A DNA stretch of 21,758 nucleotides from an uncultured Eggerthellaceae bacterium (GCA_947565915.1 CANOHY010000031.1:1-21758); one strand, 5' to 3'. Numbered from the stretch's first letter, positions 1 through 7,802 are shown. The notes: generated by a model not told the origin, from the sequence alone. Translations and numbers: made by a program.

Positions 1-1
1 A

Positions 2-361
2 AACGAAGTGCTGAGCGAGATACATGCCGAGCGCATCGAATGCATCGAGGTTTACAACAAGATCGATCTGCTCGAACCTGCCGTCCTCGAGCGCTTGAAG
101 CGGAACAAACCTAGTGCCCTATTCGTATCAGCCGCGACAGGCGAGGGTATAGACGAGCTCATAACCCGCATCGCAAGAAGCGCAGCGGCTCAAGACGAGC
201 TCCTCGACATCCTTGTTCCCTACACACGCGGAGACCTCGTGGCTGAAGCGCATCGCAGCTGTCGGATAATCTCGGAAGAGCATACCGAGCAAGGCACGTT
301 GCTCCGCCTCTTTGCGCCACATCAGATCAGTTCGCGCTTCAAAGCATACAGTCGCGCCTAG
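2..361 (+). CDS. hflX: GTPase HflX, C-terminal part (5' end outside window)
   Basis: This is the last ~119 codons of an HflX-type GTPase, a ribosome-associated GTPase that splits or rescues stalled 70S ribosomes. The reading frame is open from base 2, so the start lies upstream of the window. The fragment has the G4 motif NKID in VYNKIDLL and a G5-like VSAATGEGIDEL, followed by a short C-terminal domain typical of HflX. The G1-G3 motifs would lie outside the window. Its TAG stop (359-361) overlaps the stop codon of the convergent lexA gene, so there is no space for a separate terminator. HflX is preferred over other TRAFAC GTPases because of this tail and the NKIDLL/SAATGEG spacing. Confidence 0.85.
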   Translation, partial: NEVLSEIHAERIECIEVYNKIDLLEPAVLERLKRNKPSALFVSAATGEGIDELITRIARSAAAQDELLDILVPYTRGDLVAEAHRSCRIISEEHTEQGTLLRLFAPHQISSRFKAYSRA

Positions 362-1002
362 AGGCGTCGAAAAACAGCAACTACCTTACCTGCTATCGCG
401 CAATCACGCGTAACGATCGGCTCCATGGCGGAATTCTCGGGTTGAAGGCGAATGTGATCGTGCTCCTTGTAGAAGCGCTTGACCGTTGCGCCATCCTCGA
501 TAAGCGCCACCACGATATCGCCGTTATCGGCCACCTTCTGCTCTTTCACAACGACATAGTCGCCATCGTTGATGCCTGCCTCGATCATGCTCTCGCCTCG
601 TACCGAGAGCATGAAAGAAGGGGAGTCGCCCACTATCTCGGTTGGAAGCGATAGCACATCGGTAATGTTCTCCTCGGCAAGGATAGGCTCTCCTGCGGCG
701 ACATTGCCCACAAGCGGCACATCCACCACTTTGCCGAACGAAGGCTTCGCAACATTCGAGAACGTTGCCCTCGAGGCCCCCGCACCGATAGATGGAAGCG
801 AAATCGAGCGGGACTTCAAAGGATCGCGAACGATATAGCCCTTCTCCTCGAGAGTCTTGAGATGCACATGTACGGTAGAAGGAGAGGAAAGTCCAAGATC
901 GGCGCATATCTCTCTGACCGTAGGCCCATACCCCTTCTCGCGAATGCTCCGCTCGATGCAGTCGAGTACAGCACGCTGGCGTTTGGTGAGCTTATCAGCC
1001 AT
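358..1002 (-). CDS. lexA: LexA repressor (SOS regulator, self-cleaving)
   Basis: LexA is the SOS-response repressor. RecA-ssDNA stimulates its self-cleavage, which frees DNA-repair promoters. The 214-residue protein has an N-terminal winged helix-turn-helix (LTKRQRAVLDCI to about residue 65) and a C-terminal S24 peptidase domain. The cleavage site is Ala103-Gly104 in VAAGEPILA, and the catalytic pair is Ser138 (RGESMI) and Lys175 (ATVKRF). I chose the ATG at 1002 (MADKLTKRQ): a GAGG lies 11 nt before it, whereas a GTG three codons upstream (1011) sits almost on top of that GAGG. The gene diverges from nrdR. Two perfect GAAC-N4-GTTC boxes lie in and just after its promoter, which indicates autorepression. 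Confidence 0.96.
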   Translation of the reverse strand: MADKLTKRQRAVLDCIERSIREKGYGPTVREICADLGLSSPSTVHVHLKTLEEKGYIVRDPLKSRSISLPSIGAGASRATFSNVAKPSFGKVVDVPLVGNVAAGEPILAEENITDVLSLPTEIVGDSPSFMLSVRGESMIEAGINDGDYVVVKEQKVADNGDIVVALIEDGATVKRFYKEHDHIRLQPENSAMEPIVTRDCAIAGKVVAVFRRL

Positions 1003-1037
1003 GATGGGCACCGCCTCTCTGGTCTCCCCTTTTGGTA

Positions 1038-1049
1038 GAACTTATGTTC
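1038..1049. promoter_or_regulatory. LexA operator (SOS box) 1, GAACTTATGTTC
   Basis: This is a perfect GAAC-N4-GTTC palindrome, the Gram-positive/actinobacterial LexA box. It covers the predicted lexA transcription start. It lies 28 bp from a second perfect box, so the two face nearly the same side of the helix if B-DNA spacing holds (2.7 turns). Confidence 0.85.
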
Positions 1050-1055
1050 GATTTT

Positions 1056-1084
1056 ATGATAGCGCGAACATCGGTTCCATGCAA
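1056..1084 (-). promoter_or_regulatory. lexA promoter (-35 TTGCAT, 17-nt spacer, -10 TATCAT)
   Basis: On the minus strand, TTGCAT (1084-1079) and TATCAT (1061-1056) are separated by exactly 17 nt, a good sigma-A-like fit. Transcription would begin near 1049, inside the downstream LexA box, giving a leader of about 47 nt before the ATG at 1002. One LexA box fills most of the spacer, as expected for a repressed promoter. Confidence 0.6.
1066..1077. promoter_or_regulatory. LexA operator (SOS box) 2, GAACATCGGTTC
   Basis: This second perfect GAAC-N4-GTTC palindrome lies between the -35 and -10 elements of the lexA promoter, so bound LexA would block RNA polymerase directly. It is about 144 bp upstream of the nrdR start, so an effect on the divergent nrdR-dut unit is possible but not shown. 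Confidence 0.85.
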
Positions 1085-1220
1085 GCAGGGGTGACGCATT
1101 GCCCCAAACATGGAGTATTGGCCCAATCCAAACCGCATGCACGAGGCAAGCAACAACATATAGTATAGTGAGCATCGCAGTCTAACACTTCTAGTATGTG
1201 CATTCGATCAAAGGATCATC

Positions 1221-1667
1221 ATGCGTTGTCCATCATGTGGTTACCTCGAATCAAAGGTCGTCGATTCGCGTCCTTCAGACGACGGAGCCGCCATTCGTCG
1301 CAGGCGCGAGTGCCTTGCATGCCAGCATCGCTTCACAACCTACGAGCGTCTCGGCGACAATCCGCTGCTCATCACGAAGAAGGACGGCTCATCTGAAACC
1401 TATGACCGCAACAAGCTCATGCGTGGCGTGGCAATGGCATGCGCCAAACGCCCCATATCGCCCGAGCAGATCAACTCGCTCATCGACGATATCGAAATCG
1501 AGCTGCGGACCATACCGCGCAACGAAGTGCAATCGGAAGACCTTGGCACCATGGTGCTCGAGCGCTTAGAGCAGCTCGACGATGTTGCGTATGTCCGTTT
1601 CGCAAGCGTATACCGCGATTTCAAGAACATAGAGGAATTCGCTTCGGCACTCGAGGAGCTGAGATAG
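1221..1667 (+). CDS. nrdR: Transcriptional repressor NrdR
   Basis: NrdR is a zinc- and nucleotide-binding repressor of ribonucleotide reductase genes. At 148 residues it has the usual family length. It has a zinc ribbon with Cys3, Cys6, Cys31 and Cys34 (MRCPSCGY and CLACQHRF), the conserved VVDSRPSDDG and RRRREC segments, and an ATP-cone domain from about residue 49 to 136 (ending VYRDFKNIEEF). AAGGA lies 5 nt upstream of the ATG. It is followed after one base by dut, so the two form a nucleotide-metabolism unit: NrdR senses dATP/ATP while Dut controls dUTP. I could not identify a convincing NrdR box upstream. Confidence 0.97.
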   Translation: MRCPSCGYLESKVVDSRPSDDGAAIRRRRECLACQHRFTTYERLGDNPLLITKKDGSSETYDRNKLMRGVAMACAKRPISPEQINSLIDDIEIELRTIPRNEVQSEDLGTMVLERLEQLDDVAYVRFASVYRDFKNIEEFASALEELR

Positions 1668-1668
1668 C

Positions 1669-2115
1669 ATGCATAACGTTACTGTTCGACTCAAGCGCCT
1701 TGCAGAGGGCATCGACCTTCCTGCCTATGCGCACGAAGGCGATGCGGGCATGGACTTGCATGCCGCAGAGGCCATACAACTTGCGCCTGGACATCGCGCT
1801 CTCGTTTCCTGCGGTTTTGCCATGGAGCTTCCGGAAGGGCATGCTGCTTTCATCTTACCTCGCTCGGGACTCTCGTCGAAGCACGGCATTACAGTGGTCA
1901 ATGCACCGGGGCTCATCGACAGCGGTTATCGCGGCGAGGTCAAGGTAGCTCTCGTGAATCTCGACCCATCGCAATCCTATTCCATCGAAAGGGGAGATCG
2001 CATCGCCCAGATGGTCATCATGCCTGTGCCTTCAGTCGAGCTTCTCGAAGCAGAGAGCCTCACGGATACCGAACGTGGTGCTGGCGGATTCGGTTCCACG
2101 GGGCTTGGCTCCTAG
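1669..2115 (+). CDS. dut: dUTP diphosphatase (dUTPase)
   Basis: This enzyme hydrolyses dUTP to dUMP and pyrophosphate, keeping uracil out of DNA and supplying dTMP synthesis. The 148-residue protein has all five trimeric dUTPase motifs in order: AGMDLHA (26-32), PRSGLSSKHGI (64-74), a GLIDSGYRGEV segment with the catalytic Asp84 (81-91), RIAQMVI (111-117) and the C-terminal P-loop-like RGAGGFGSTG (136-145). The start follows the nrdR stop by one base, and GAGGAG inside the nrdR 3' end lies 10 nt before the ATG, so translation is probably coupled. No clear terminator follows. Confidence 0.97.
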   Translation: MHNVTVRLKRLAEGIDLPAYAHEGDAGMDLHAAEAIQLAPGHRALVSCGFAMELPEGHAAFILPRSGLSSKHGITVVNAPGLIDSGYRGEVKVALVNLDPSQSYSIERGDRIAQMVIMPVPSVELLEAESLTDTERGAGGFGSTGLGS

Positions 2116-2247
2116 CAAGGCTGCACGGTCTACATTCCGATGAAAACGTTGCGATTATCGATTAGTTAGTCGTATTCCAAGAAAGTGGGCCTTAAATCGC
2201 CTTAGAATCGTTCTGATAACGTTTGCGCTGGTCACAGAAGGGTTATC

Positions 2248-2832
2248 ATGCAGGGTCCAAACAACATCAACTCAGAAGAGAATGATGGTGCGACACCAGA
2301 ATCGAGCGAATCTCGGCAAAACGTGCCACACCGCTCTCCAGATACCTCCGACGCAGGCTCGAGCTATCCCGCACCGGACGAGAGCAAAAGGGTAGTGCCT
2401 GCAGAATCTTGGAAACAAGGACCTTCGAGCAATCATCCTGCAACCGGCCCTTGGCAACCGCATCAAGATTTTCAAGAAACATCCGACATGAGACGCACTC
2501 GAAGCTTGATGTCAATTGGAATGATTCTCGCTATCGTTTCGCTGGTAATAGGCGGCGTGCTGCTGTCCACCGTAGCGCTCATCTTGGGGATTATCGGCTA
2601 CCGAACAGCTACGCGATATGCAAGCACCACCTCAGGCCAAATGCAAGCGAACTGGGTCATACTGAGAAAGTCCGCACGCATAGCCTTGATCATGAGCATC
2701 TGCGCTCTGGTGCTCAATGCGATATCCATGATATATCTCTACCCGATAATGCTCGACTTCTTGCAAATGAATGGCTTTGGAGATGCGAGCATCATGGGAA
2801 GCAGCTCATCCGGCAGCTCCGTTTGGGGTTAA
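2248..2832 (+). CDS. Small membrane protein with disordered N-terminus (DUF4190-like)
   Basis: No function is recognised. The 194-residue protein has a hydrophilic, Ser/Pro/Glu-rich and probably disordered region up to about residue 82. A hydrophobic hairpin follows (about 86-117: SIGMILAIVSLVIGG and STVALILGIIGYRTA), then a third hydrophobic stretch (about 142-168), then a Ser/Gly tail ending SSVWG. The pattern resembles the DUF4190 family of small Gram-positive membrane proteins, but the match is only general. GAAGGG lies 5 nt before the ATG. The 132-nt gap upstream has AT-rich stretches but no promoter I would defend. The gene lies 17 nt upstream of the prenyltransferase and may be cotranscribed with it. 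Confidence 0.75.
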   Translation: MQGPNNINSEENDGATPESSESRQNVPHRSPDTSDAGSSYPAPDESKRVVPAESWKQGPSSNHPATGPWQPHQDFQETSDMRRTRSLMSIGMILAIVSLVIGGVLLSTVALILGIIGYRTATRYASTTSGQMQANWVILRKSARIALIMSICALVLNAISMIYLYPIMLDFLQMNGFGDASIMGSSSSGSSVWG

Positions 2833-2849
2833 TGTAATTCTGATAATGT

Positions 2850-3782
2850 ATGTTATGTAAACCTACATATCAGCCGCTCACGCCTAAGATGGCATTTGAC
2901 CTTGCGGCCCCCCACACCTGGCCTGCTGCCCTCATGCCTTTGCTGGTAGCTGTTGGCTTGGCCCATGTCCAAGGTGCGGTTTCGTTTACGCTTACCTTGG
3001 ACATGCTCGTCATCGTCGTGCTCATGCAGTCATCGGTGAACACGTTCAACGACTACTTCGACTTCAAAAAAGGCACCGATGATGCAAGTGCCTTCGTAGA
3101 CGAAGATGACGCAGTGCTCGTGTACAACAACGTGAATCCTCGAGTGGCGCTTCGCCTTGGCATCGCCTACCTTGCACTTGCCTTCTTGCTTGGCGTTTAT
3201 CCCGTAATGGTCGCTGGCCCTGCACCACTTGTCATCGCAGCAATTGCGGCAGCTTTTGTCGTGCTCTATTCCGGAGGCAAGACGCCAATCTCCTACTTGC
3301 CGCTCGGAGAGCTCATCAGTGGCTTCGTGATGGGTGGCCTCATTCCCCTAGCAGCATTCTGCGTGCTCACGGGAAAGCTCGACTTCCTAGCATTGGCATG
3401 GGCCATCCCCGAGATCATTGGCGTGGGTCTCATAATGCTAACCAACAACATCTCCGATATCGAACGCGATGTGGAAGCGGGCCGTAAAACGCTCCCGGTC
3501 TTGCTTGGGCGCCCCCATGCACGCTGCCTCTATAAGGCTTTGGTGGTGCTTTGGCTGTGTTCGATTTGCATCATCGTGGCAATCTGCTTCTCAGCCAGCT
3601 GGATCATGCTTCCCTTCATGCTACTTGCATCGTATCCGCTCGTAAGCCAAGTGTTCGCGAACTCCTTCAAAGATTGCCAAAGGCAACGCTCGATGCCGCT
3701 CATCCTCAATTTGAACCTGGTCCTCGGCGCATTCTACGCCCTTGCCATATTCGCCTCGCCATCGCTCTCGCTTGTGCTTTAA
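2850..3782 (+). CDS. menA: UbiA-family prenyltransferase, MenA-like
   Basis: This is an integral-membrane UbiA-superfamily prenyltransferase. The likely role is attaching the isoprenoid chain to 1,4-dihydroxy-2-naphthoate in menaquinone synthesis. Both Asp-rich substrate motifs are present: NTFNDYFDFKKGTDD (64-78), and a second region with Asn199-Asn200, Asp203, Asp207 and GRKTL (211-215). The 310 residues and roughly eight or nine hydrophobic segments fit the family. The start is uncertain: the ATG at 2850 and the ATG at 2889 (MAFDLAAPHTW) both lack a strong ribosome-binding site. A UbiA enzyme acting on another aromatic acceptor cannot be excluded from sequence alone, and no other men genes are in the window. 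Confidence 0.8.
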   Translation: MLCKPTYQPLTPKMAFDLAAPHTWPAALMPLLVAVGLAHVQGAVSFTLTLDMLVIVVLMQSSVNTFNDYFDFKKGTDDASAFVDEDDAVLVYNNVNPRVALRLGIAYLALAFLLGVYPVMVAGPAPLVIAAIAAAFVVLYSGGKTPISYLPLGELISGFVMGGLIPLAAFCVLTGKLDFLALAWAIPEIIGVGLIMLTNNISDIERDVEAGRKTLPVLLGRPHARCLYKALVVLWLCSICIIVAICFSASWIMLPFMLLASYPLVSQVFANSFKDCQRQRSMPLILNLNLVLGAFYALAIFASPSLSLVL

Positions 3783-3851
3783 CTCACGAGTCCTGCTTAT
3801 GCTTTGACTATATAAGCTGCCTGGTACTTGTACTCTATGCGCGATTCTGAA

Positions 3852-3892
3852 GCACCCATGCGCGAGGCGCTTAGCTCCTAGCGCATGGGTGC
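3852..3892. repeat. Perfect 12-bp inverted repeat in a convergent gap
   Basis: GCACCCATGCGC (3852-3863) and GCGCATGGGTGC (3881-3892) are exact reverse complements around a 17-nt loop. The repeat lies between the convergent ends of menA and gluQ. Neither strand has a T-run after it, so it is not a standard intrinsic terminator. It could be a REP-like element, an RNA-end stabiliser, or a protein-binding palindrome. Confidence 0.7.
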
Positions 3893-3948
3893 GAAGCCAA
3901 GCGCAAAGGGCGCAGGAGCCGGATAGCAGATCTATCGAGAAAGGTGCT

Positions 3949-4881
3949 CTAAGCGCGCCAGATTATCTGGATCTTGTCATCGAACTGGTCAGCGACACTT
4001 GCAGGATCGAAGCCAGCCAGCAAATCGCTCGGCGTTGCAGGTTCATCGAACTCCTGCAATCCAGTCACATAGGCAAGGTGCCCAACGATTCCCTCTGCGC
4101 TTCCGTACGTATCCAACATCGCATCGAGCGAAGCATCGTGATCGCGCTTGGACAAGCGCCTGTTCTGCCGCGATACCAATAGCGGCACATGGGCATATTG
4201 CGCCTGAGGCAAACCGAGTGCCTCCTGCAAGAAGCGCTGCTGAGGCGTGCTGGTAAGCAGATCCACTCCCCTTGTGATAAGATTCACTTTCTGAGCTGCA
4301 TCATCGACCACGCAAGCTAGCTGGTACGCGAACAGCCCATCAGAGCGCCTCACAATGAAATCACCGCATTCCTGTGCGAGGCTTTGCCCATAGAATCCCT
4401 GTATCAAGTCATAGAATCCATAGTAGCGCCCGGGCACCCTCACGCGGAGAGCCCCTCGTCTCTCTCGTTTGCGCTCCTCGACTTCCTCGGGTGAAAGGTT
4501 GCGACACGTGCCAGGATAGACGAGCTTCTCGCCTGCATGGGGTGCAGAAGACGCATGCAAATCAGCTCGGGTGCAAAAACAAGGGTACAACAGATCCTGC
4601 TCGGATAGCTTGCGAAGCGCCTCCTGATAGGCCTCCATTCTCCCCTGTTGGTAGTACGGACCCTCATCCCAGGTTAGCCCAAGGAATTCGTAGTCCTTCT
4701 GCACCTGATACGCTAGCAGCGGCTTAGACCTCTCCACATCGAGGTCGTCGATGCGCAGCACCATCGAACCTCCTTGGCTGCGCACCAAAAGCCAGCTCAT
4801 GAGCGAACTGAAGATGTTACCTGCATGCATGCGGCCCGTAGGAGAAGGAGCCAGCCGCCCTCTTATGGGATTTCCAGCCAT
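3949..4881 (-). CDS. gluQ: Glutamyl-Q tRNA(Asp) synthetase
   Basis: This is a truncated class I glutamyl-tRNA synthetase paralogue that attaches glutamate to queuosine in the anticodon of tRNA-Asp. At 310 residues it lacks the anticodon-binding half of GltX. It has the HIGH-type motif PTGRMHAGN (14-22), LRIDDLD (42-48), the zinc site Cys101-x-Cys103 with Tyr122 and Cys126 (the C-x-C...Y-x3-C pattern of GluQ), and the KMSKS-type RLSKR (242-246). I chose the ATG at 4881 because homology begins at RGRLAPSPTG; the upstream open frame reads through iorB. The ATG overlaps the iorB stop by one base (TGATG), so translation is probably coupled. The link to iorAB is not obvious functionally. Confidence 0.92.
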   Translation of the reverse strand: MAGNPIRGRLAPSPTGRMHAGNIFSSLMSWLLVRSQGGSMVLRIDDLDVERSKPLLAYQVQKDYEFLGLTWDEGPYYQQGRMEAYQEALRKLSEQDLLYPCFCTRADLHASSAPHAGEKLVYPGTCRNLSPEEVEERKRERRGALRVRVPGRYYGFYDLIQGFYGQSLAQECGDFIVRRSDGLFAYQLACVVDDAAQKVNLITRGVDLLTSTPQQRFLQEALGLPQAQYAHVPLLVSRQNRRLSKRDHDASLDAMLDTYGSAEGIVGHLAYVTGLQEFDEPATPSDLLAGFDPASVADQFDDKIQIIWRA

Positions 4882-5471
4882 CACGAACGTGCTTGCATGG
4901 CGAAGTCGAGCCCTAGATCGAACGCCTTGAGATTCGCCTCGATGGTCTTGGGCGGCACGCGCTTCTCTATGACTTGCTTCCACACCTCGATGCCAAAGCC
5001 CAATCGGGATTCGAGCGCTCCGAGCAGCACGACGTTCTCGCATTTCACGTTACCTGCTTCTCGCGCAAGCTCCTCCGAATCGATCATCAAAGCCCCAACC
5101 TTCTCAAGGCGCTCTTCGATGCGCGCAGGCATGCTCGCGACGCCTGTGGCAACCGACGTGGGCTTTATCGACACGTCTGCTACTAGCAAGAACCCATCCT
5201 CGGCAAGGTAATCGATGTTGCGCAGCGCTTCCATGGACTCGAAGGCAACGATGCAATCGGCAGCACCTTTATCGGCAACCATAGAATGGACGTCTTGCCC
5301 GTAGCGCACGACTGTCGTTACAGCACCGCCTCGCTGCGACATGCCATGGATCTCGGAAACCTTCGCCTCGAAGCCTGCGGCGCTGGCAGCGCGAGCCAAT
5401 AGGTCCGCCGCGGTGATGGTGCCTTGGCCACCCACTCCACAAAGCAGGATTGTATGCGTATCGCCTGTCAT
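4881..5471 (-). CDS. iorB: Indolepyruvate:ferredoxin oxidoreductase, beta subunit
   Basis: This is the small subunit of the archaeal/bacterial enzyme that oxidises aryl-2-oxo acids (from Trp, Phe and Tyr) to acyl-CoA with ferredoxin as electron acceptor. It belongs to the 2-oxoacid:acceptor oxidoreductase gamma-domain family: CGVGGQGTITAADLLA (11-26) near the N-terminus, then SEIHGMSQRGGAV. Its 196 residues are normal for IorB. I chose the ATG at 5471 because GAGGAAGG lies 5 nt upstream and homology starts at once (THTILLCGVGGQG); the longer open frame upstream is the shadow of iorA. It lies 31 nt downstream of iorA and overlaps gluQ by one base. Confidence 0.94.
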   Translation of the reverse strand: MTGDTHTILLCGVGGQGTITAADLLARAASAAGFEAKVSEIHGMSQRGGAVTTVVRYGQDVHSMVADKGAADCIVAFESMEALRNIDYLAEDGFLLVADVSIKPTSVATGVASMPARIEERLEKVGALMIDSEELAREAGNVKCENVVLLGALESRLGFGIEVWKQVIEKRVPPKTIEANLKAFDLGLDFAMQARS

Positions 5472-5502
5472 GCTGGCCTTCCTCTCTCGGAACTTGCGCT
5501 CA

Positions 5503-7242
5503 TCAAGCGCCAAGCAGCTCGATGGCGTTGCTTGGGCAGTACTGCGTGCATTGCCCGCAGCCAATGCACTGCATCGTGTCAATCGATGCGATACCCGTCT
5601 CGCCATCTTTGCTGATGGCCGGACATCCAAGACTGATGCACATGCCGCAAGCCACGCAATTCCCATTGACGAAATATGGCTCCTTGCGCTCACGCGAAAT
5701 CAAAACGCAAGGCGACTTGAATACGATCACGCTCAACTCATCAGCTTGCTCTTTGGTTGCTGCTTTAAGCGCTTGACGCACCGCTTTCGCATCGAGCGGG
5801 TCAACTTGAACGGCATTTTTCACTCCTAAGGAGCCAAGAAGACCCATCAAATCGAGTTCTCGGCTCTCGCGATGCTGAAGCGTCTCGCCATTAAAGGGAT
5901 TCCCCTGTCGACCGGTCATTGCCGTTGTGCGGTTGTCGAGAATGCACACCGTTCCTGCGCCTTGGTTGTAAATCGTGGTAATGAGCGAGGAAAGACCTGA
6001 ATGCGCAAACGTAGAATCGCCGATGACGGCCACTACGGGTCGATGCTGCTGGCCAGCGAGCGCCAGCTCGAACCCATGCGACATGGAAACCGATGCACCC
6101 ATATCCACGCACGTATCCATAGCATTCAAAGGAGGGAGGGCGCCAAGGGTATAGCAGCCTATGTCACCCGTCACGATAGCCTTAATGCGCGCAAGTTCGC
6201 GAAACACAAGCCGATGCGGGCACCCTGGGCACAGTGCAGGCGGCCGTCCGGGCAAATCATCGGGCACTTCCCTCGTCTCGGGAACGCTCAAGTCAAAAGC
6301 CTCGCGCACAAGGCGGGGCGAGAGCTCTCCGTAACGCGGAAGCTCTCTCGGAAAACCCGAAACCTCCACGCCGCAGGCCTTCACAGCACTTGTCAAGTAA
6401 TCCGATGCCTCTTCCACCACGTAGAGCTTGTCCACGCTACTGGCAAAATCGCGAATCTGCTCCTCGGAAAGCGGCCAGGTCACGCCAAGCTTCAGAACGG
6501 AGGCATCCGGCAGTGCCTCGCGCACGTGCTGATACGCGGCTCCAGCGCAGATCACCCCTATGGATGCGTCACGCATCTCTACGCGATTGCAAGGGCATTC
6601 CCCTGCCCATTTGGCAAGCTCGTCGATGCGCTCTAGCTGCACCAGACGCCGTGGCTTCGCATAGGCGGGCATCATCACCCACTTGCTCGGAGCTCTCTCA
6701 TAGTCCTTCTGCACATAAGAGAGCCTCTCCCCTACTTCAACAGGAGTTTTAGTATGCGATATGCGTACCGATGATCGAATGATGATGGGGACGTCGAAAC
6801 GCTCTGAAAGCTCATAGGCCTCTCGTGCGAACTTGATCGCTTCTGCTGAATCGGCAGGGTCGAGCACAGGTATATGCGCGGCCGCTCCGAAGTAATGCGA
6901 ATCCTGTTCGTTTTGCGATGAGTACATTCCAGGATCGTCGGCAGCAAGCACCACAAGCCCTCCACCAACACCCGTGTAAGAAGCAGTGAACAGTGGGTCA
7001 GCAGCCACGTTCATGCCTACATGCTTCATGGTAACTAGCACGCGCGCTCCAGCAGCAGAAGCACCCAAAGCCACTTCAAGCGCCACCTTCTCGTTCGTGC
7101 ACCACTCAGCATAAACGTCATCGAAAGAGGCAAAGCATTCCATGGTCTCTGTTGAAGGCGTACCAGGATAAGCTGCGCCAATGGTTGCGCCCGCCTCCCA
7201 AGCACCTCGCGCTATTGCCTCGTTTCCTGAAAGTAGCTGCAT
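5503..7242 (-). CDS. iorA: Indolepyruvate:ferredoxin oxidoreductase, alpha subunit
   Basis: This is the catalytic, thiamine-diphosphate-dependent subunit (579 residues). The N-terminal pyruvate:ferredoxin-oxidoreductase-like domain starts LLSGNEAIARGA and includes AAYPGTPSTE. The TPP-binding segment runs from GDSTFAHSGL (408) to DNRTTAMTG (437-445). The C-terminus carries two [4Fe-4S] sites: CVACGMCISLGCP (529-541) and CIGCGQCTQYCP (559-570). The first has the four-residue gap before its last Cys that is typical of IorA. I prefer the ATG at 7242, preceded by a purine-rich AAAGGTCGGGG, over the GTG at 7263, which has no upstream Shine-Dalgarno. With IorB it would provide reduced ferredoxin from amino-acid breakdown. 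Confidence 0.95.
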   Translation of the reverse strand: MQLLSGNEAIARGAWEAGATIGAAYPGTPSTETMECFASFDDVYAEWCTNEKVALEVALGASAAGARVLVTMKHVGMNVAADPLFTASYTGVGGGLVVLAADDPGMYSSQNEQDSHYFGAAAHIPVLDPADSAEAIKFAREAYELSERFDVPIIIRSSVRISHTKTPVEVGERLSYVQKDYERAPSKWVMMPAYAKPRRLVQLERIDELAKWAGECPCNRVEMRDASIGVICAGAAYQHVREALPDASVLKLGVTWPLSEEQIRDFASSVDKLYVVEEASDYLTSAVKACGVEVSGFPRELPRYGELSPRLVREAFDLSVPETREVPDDLPGRPPALCPGCPHRLVFRELARIKAIVTGDIGCYTLGALPPLNAMDTCVDMGASVSMSHGFELALAGQQHRPVVAVIGDSTFAHSGLSSLITTIYNQGAGTVCILDNRTTAMTGRQGNPFNGETLQHRESRELDLMGLLGSLGVKNAVQVDPLDAKAVRQALKAATKEQADELSVIVFKSPCVLISRERKEPYFVNGNCVACGMCISLGCPAISKDGETGIASIDTMQCIGCGQCTQYCPSNAIELLGA

Positions 7243-7293
7243 GCGACGACCCCGACCTTTCACTTCAATCGATTAGCTGGCAACAAGCGCCTG

Positions 7294-7737
7294 TCAAGCG
7301 AGGATCTCGGAATATGAGAGGCAAAACGCCCCGATTTGCAACAAGTCGCCTGGCTTGAGCGAGCAGGCTTCCACCATGCGATCGTTCACCCACACGCCAT
7401 TGACCGAGCCCTTATCGCGTATGATGCATCCCTTCGCGCCCACCTCTATCTCAGCATGGCTGCGCGAAACCGTCATATCGTTCAGAAAGATGTCGCAATG
7501 CGGGTCGCGGCCCACCGTCATGATGCCATCTTTGATGGCGAGGTCGATGCCGGTTTGCGGTCCGCGCACGATGCACAGCTTGCGATTCAGGCGCACGGGC
7601 TCCACGCTTGCAGAAGAGGCATCGACTGCCCCAATGGGCGAGAACTCCTCGGTTGCGCCGAGCACATGGAAACCGCACGACGGGCAGCTGCCATTGCCTT
7701 CTTCAAGCTCTTGATTGCAAACTGGGCACAAGGGCAT
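7294..7737 (-). CDS. Zinc-ribbon and FHA-domain protein
   Basis: This 147-residue protein probably binds phosphothreonine. The N-terminus is a zinc ribbon with Cys4, Cys7, Cys18 and Cys21 (CPVCNQE, CPSCGF). A linker of about 30 residues follows, then a forkhead-associated domain with the conserved GR (76-77), SRSH (91-94) and the SVNGVWVN segment (111-118). FHA domains typically dock on Ser/Thr-kinase substrates such as PknB-type targets; no kinase is in the window. AGGAGG lies 8 nt before the ATG. The gene follows the carypeptidase-VanW-PgsA block on the same strand after 65 nt, suggesting an envelope or division role, but that is inference. Confidence 0.88.
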   Translation of the reverse strand: MPLCPVCNQELEEGNGSCPSCGFHVLGATEEFSPIGAVDASSASVEPVRLNRKLCIVRGPQTGIDLAIKDGIMTVGRDPHCDIFLNDMTVSRSHAEIEVGAKGCIIRDKGSVNGVWVNDRMVEACSLKPGDLLQIGAFCLSYSEILA

Positions 7738-7802
7738 AGCCGAAACCTCCTGCCAAGCGCGCTTGATCGCGCCGCTTTACGAAACCGCTCGCAGCGCCGA
7801 AC

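Noticed and set aside
1185..1200. Possible NrdR box before nrdR (acacttctagtatgtg)
   Set aside because: Only the ends resemble the consensus ACAC-TATAT-GTGT; the central bases do not match and NrdR boxes usually occur in pairs before nrd genes.
3852..3892. Intrinsic terminator between menA and gluQ
   Set aside because: The stem is perfect but the loop is 17 nt and no T-run follows on either strand, so it is listed as an inverted repeat.
4774..5211. Plus-strand open frames over ior, ech, VanW and gluQ genes
   Set aside because: They are antisense shadows of well-supported genes: their translations have no recognisable domains and no ribosome-binding sites.
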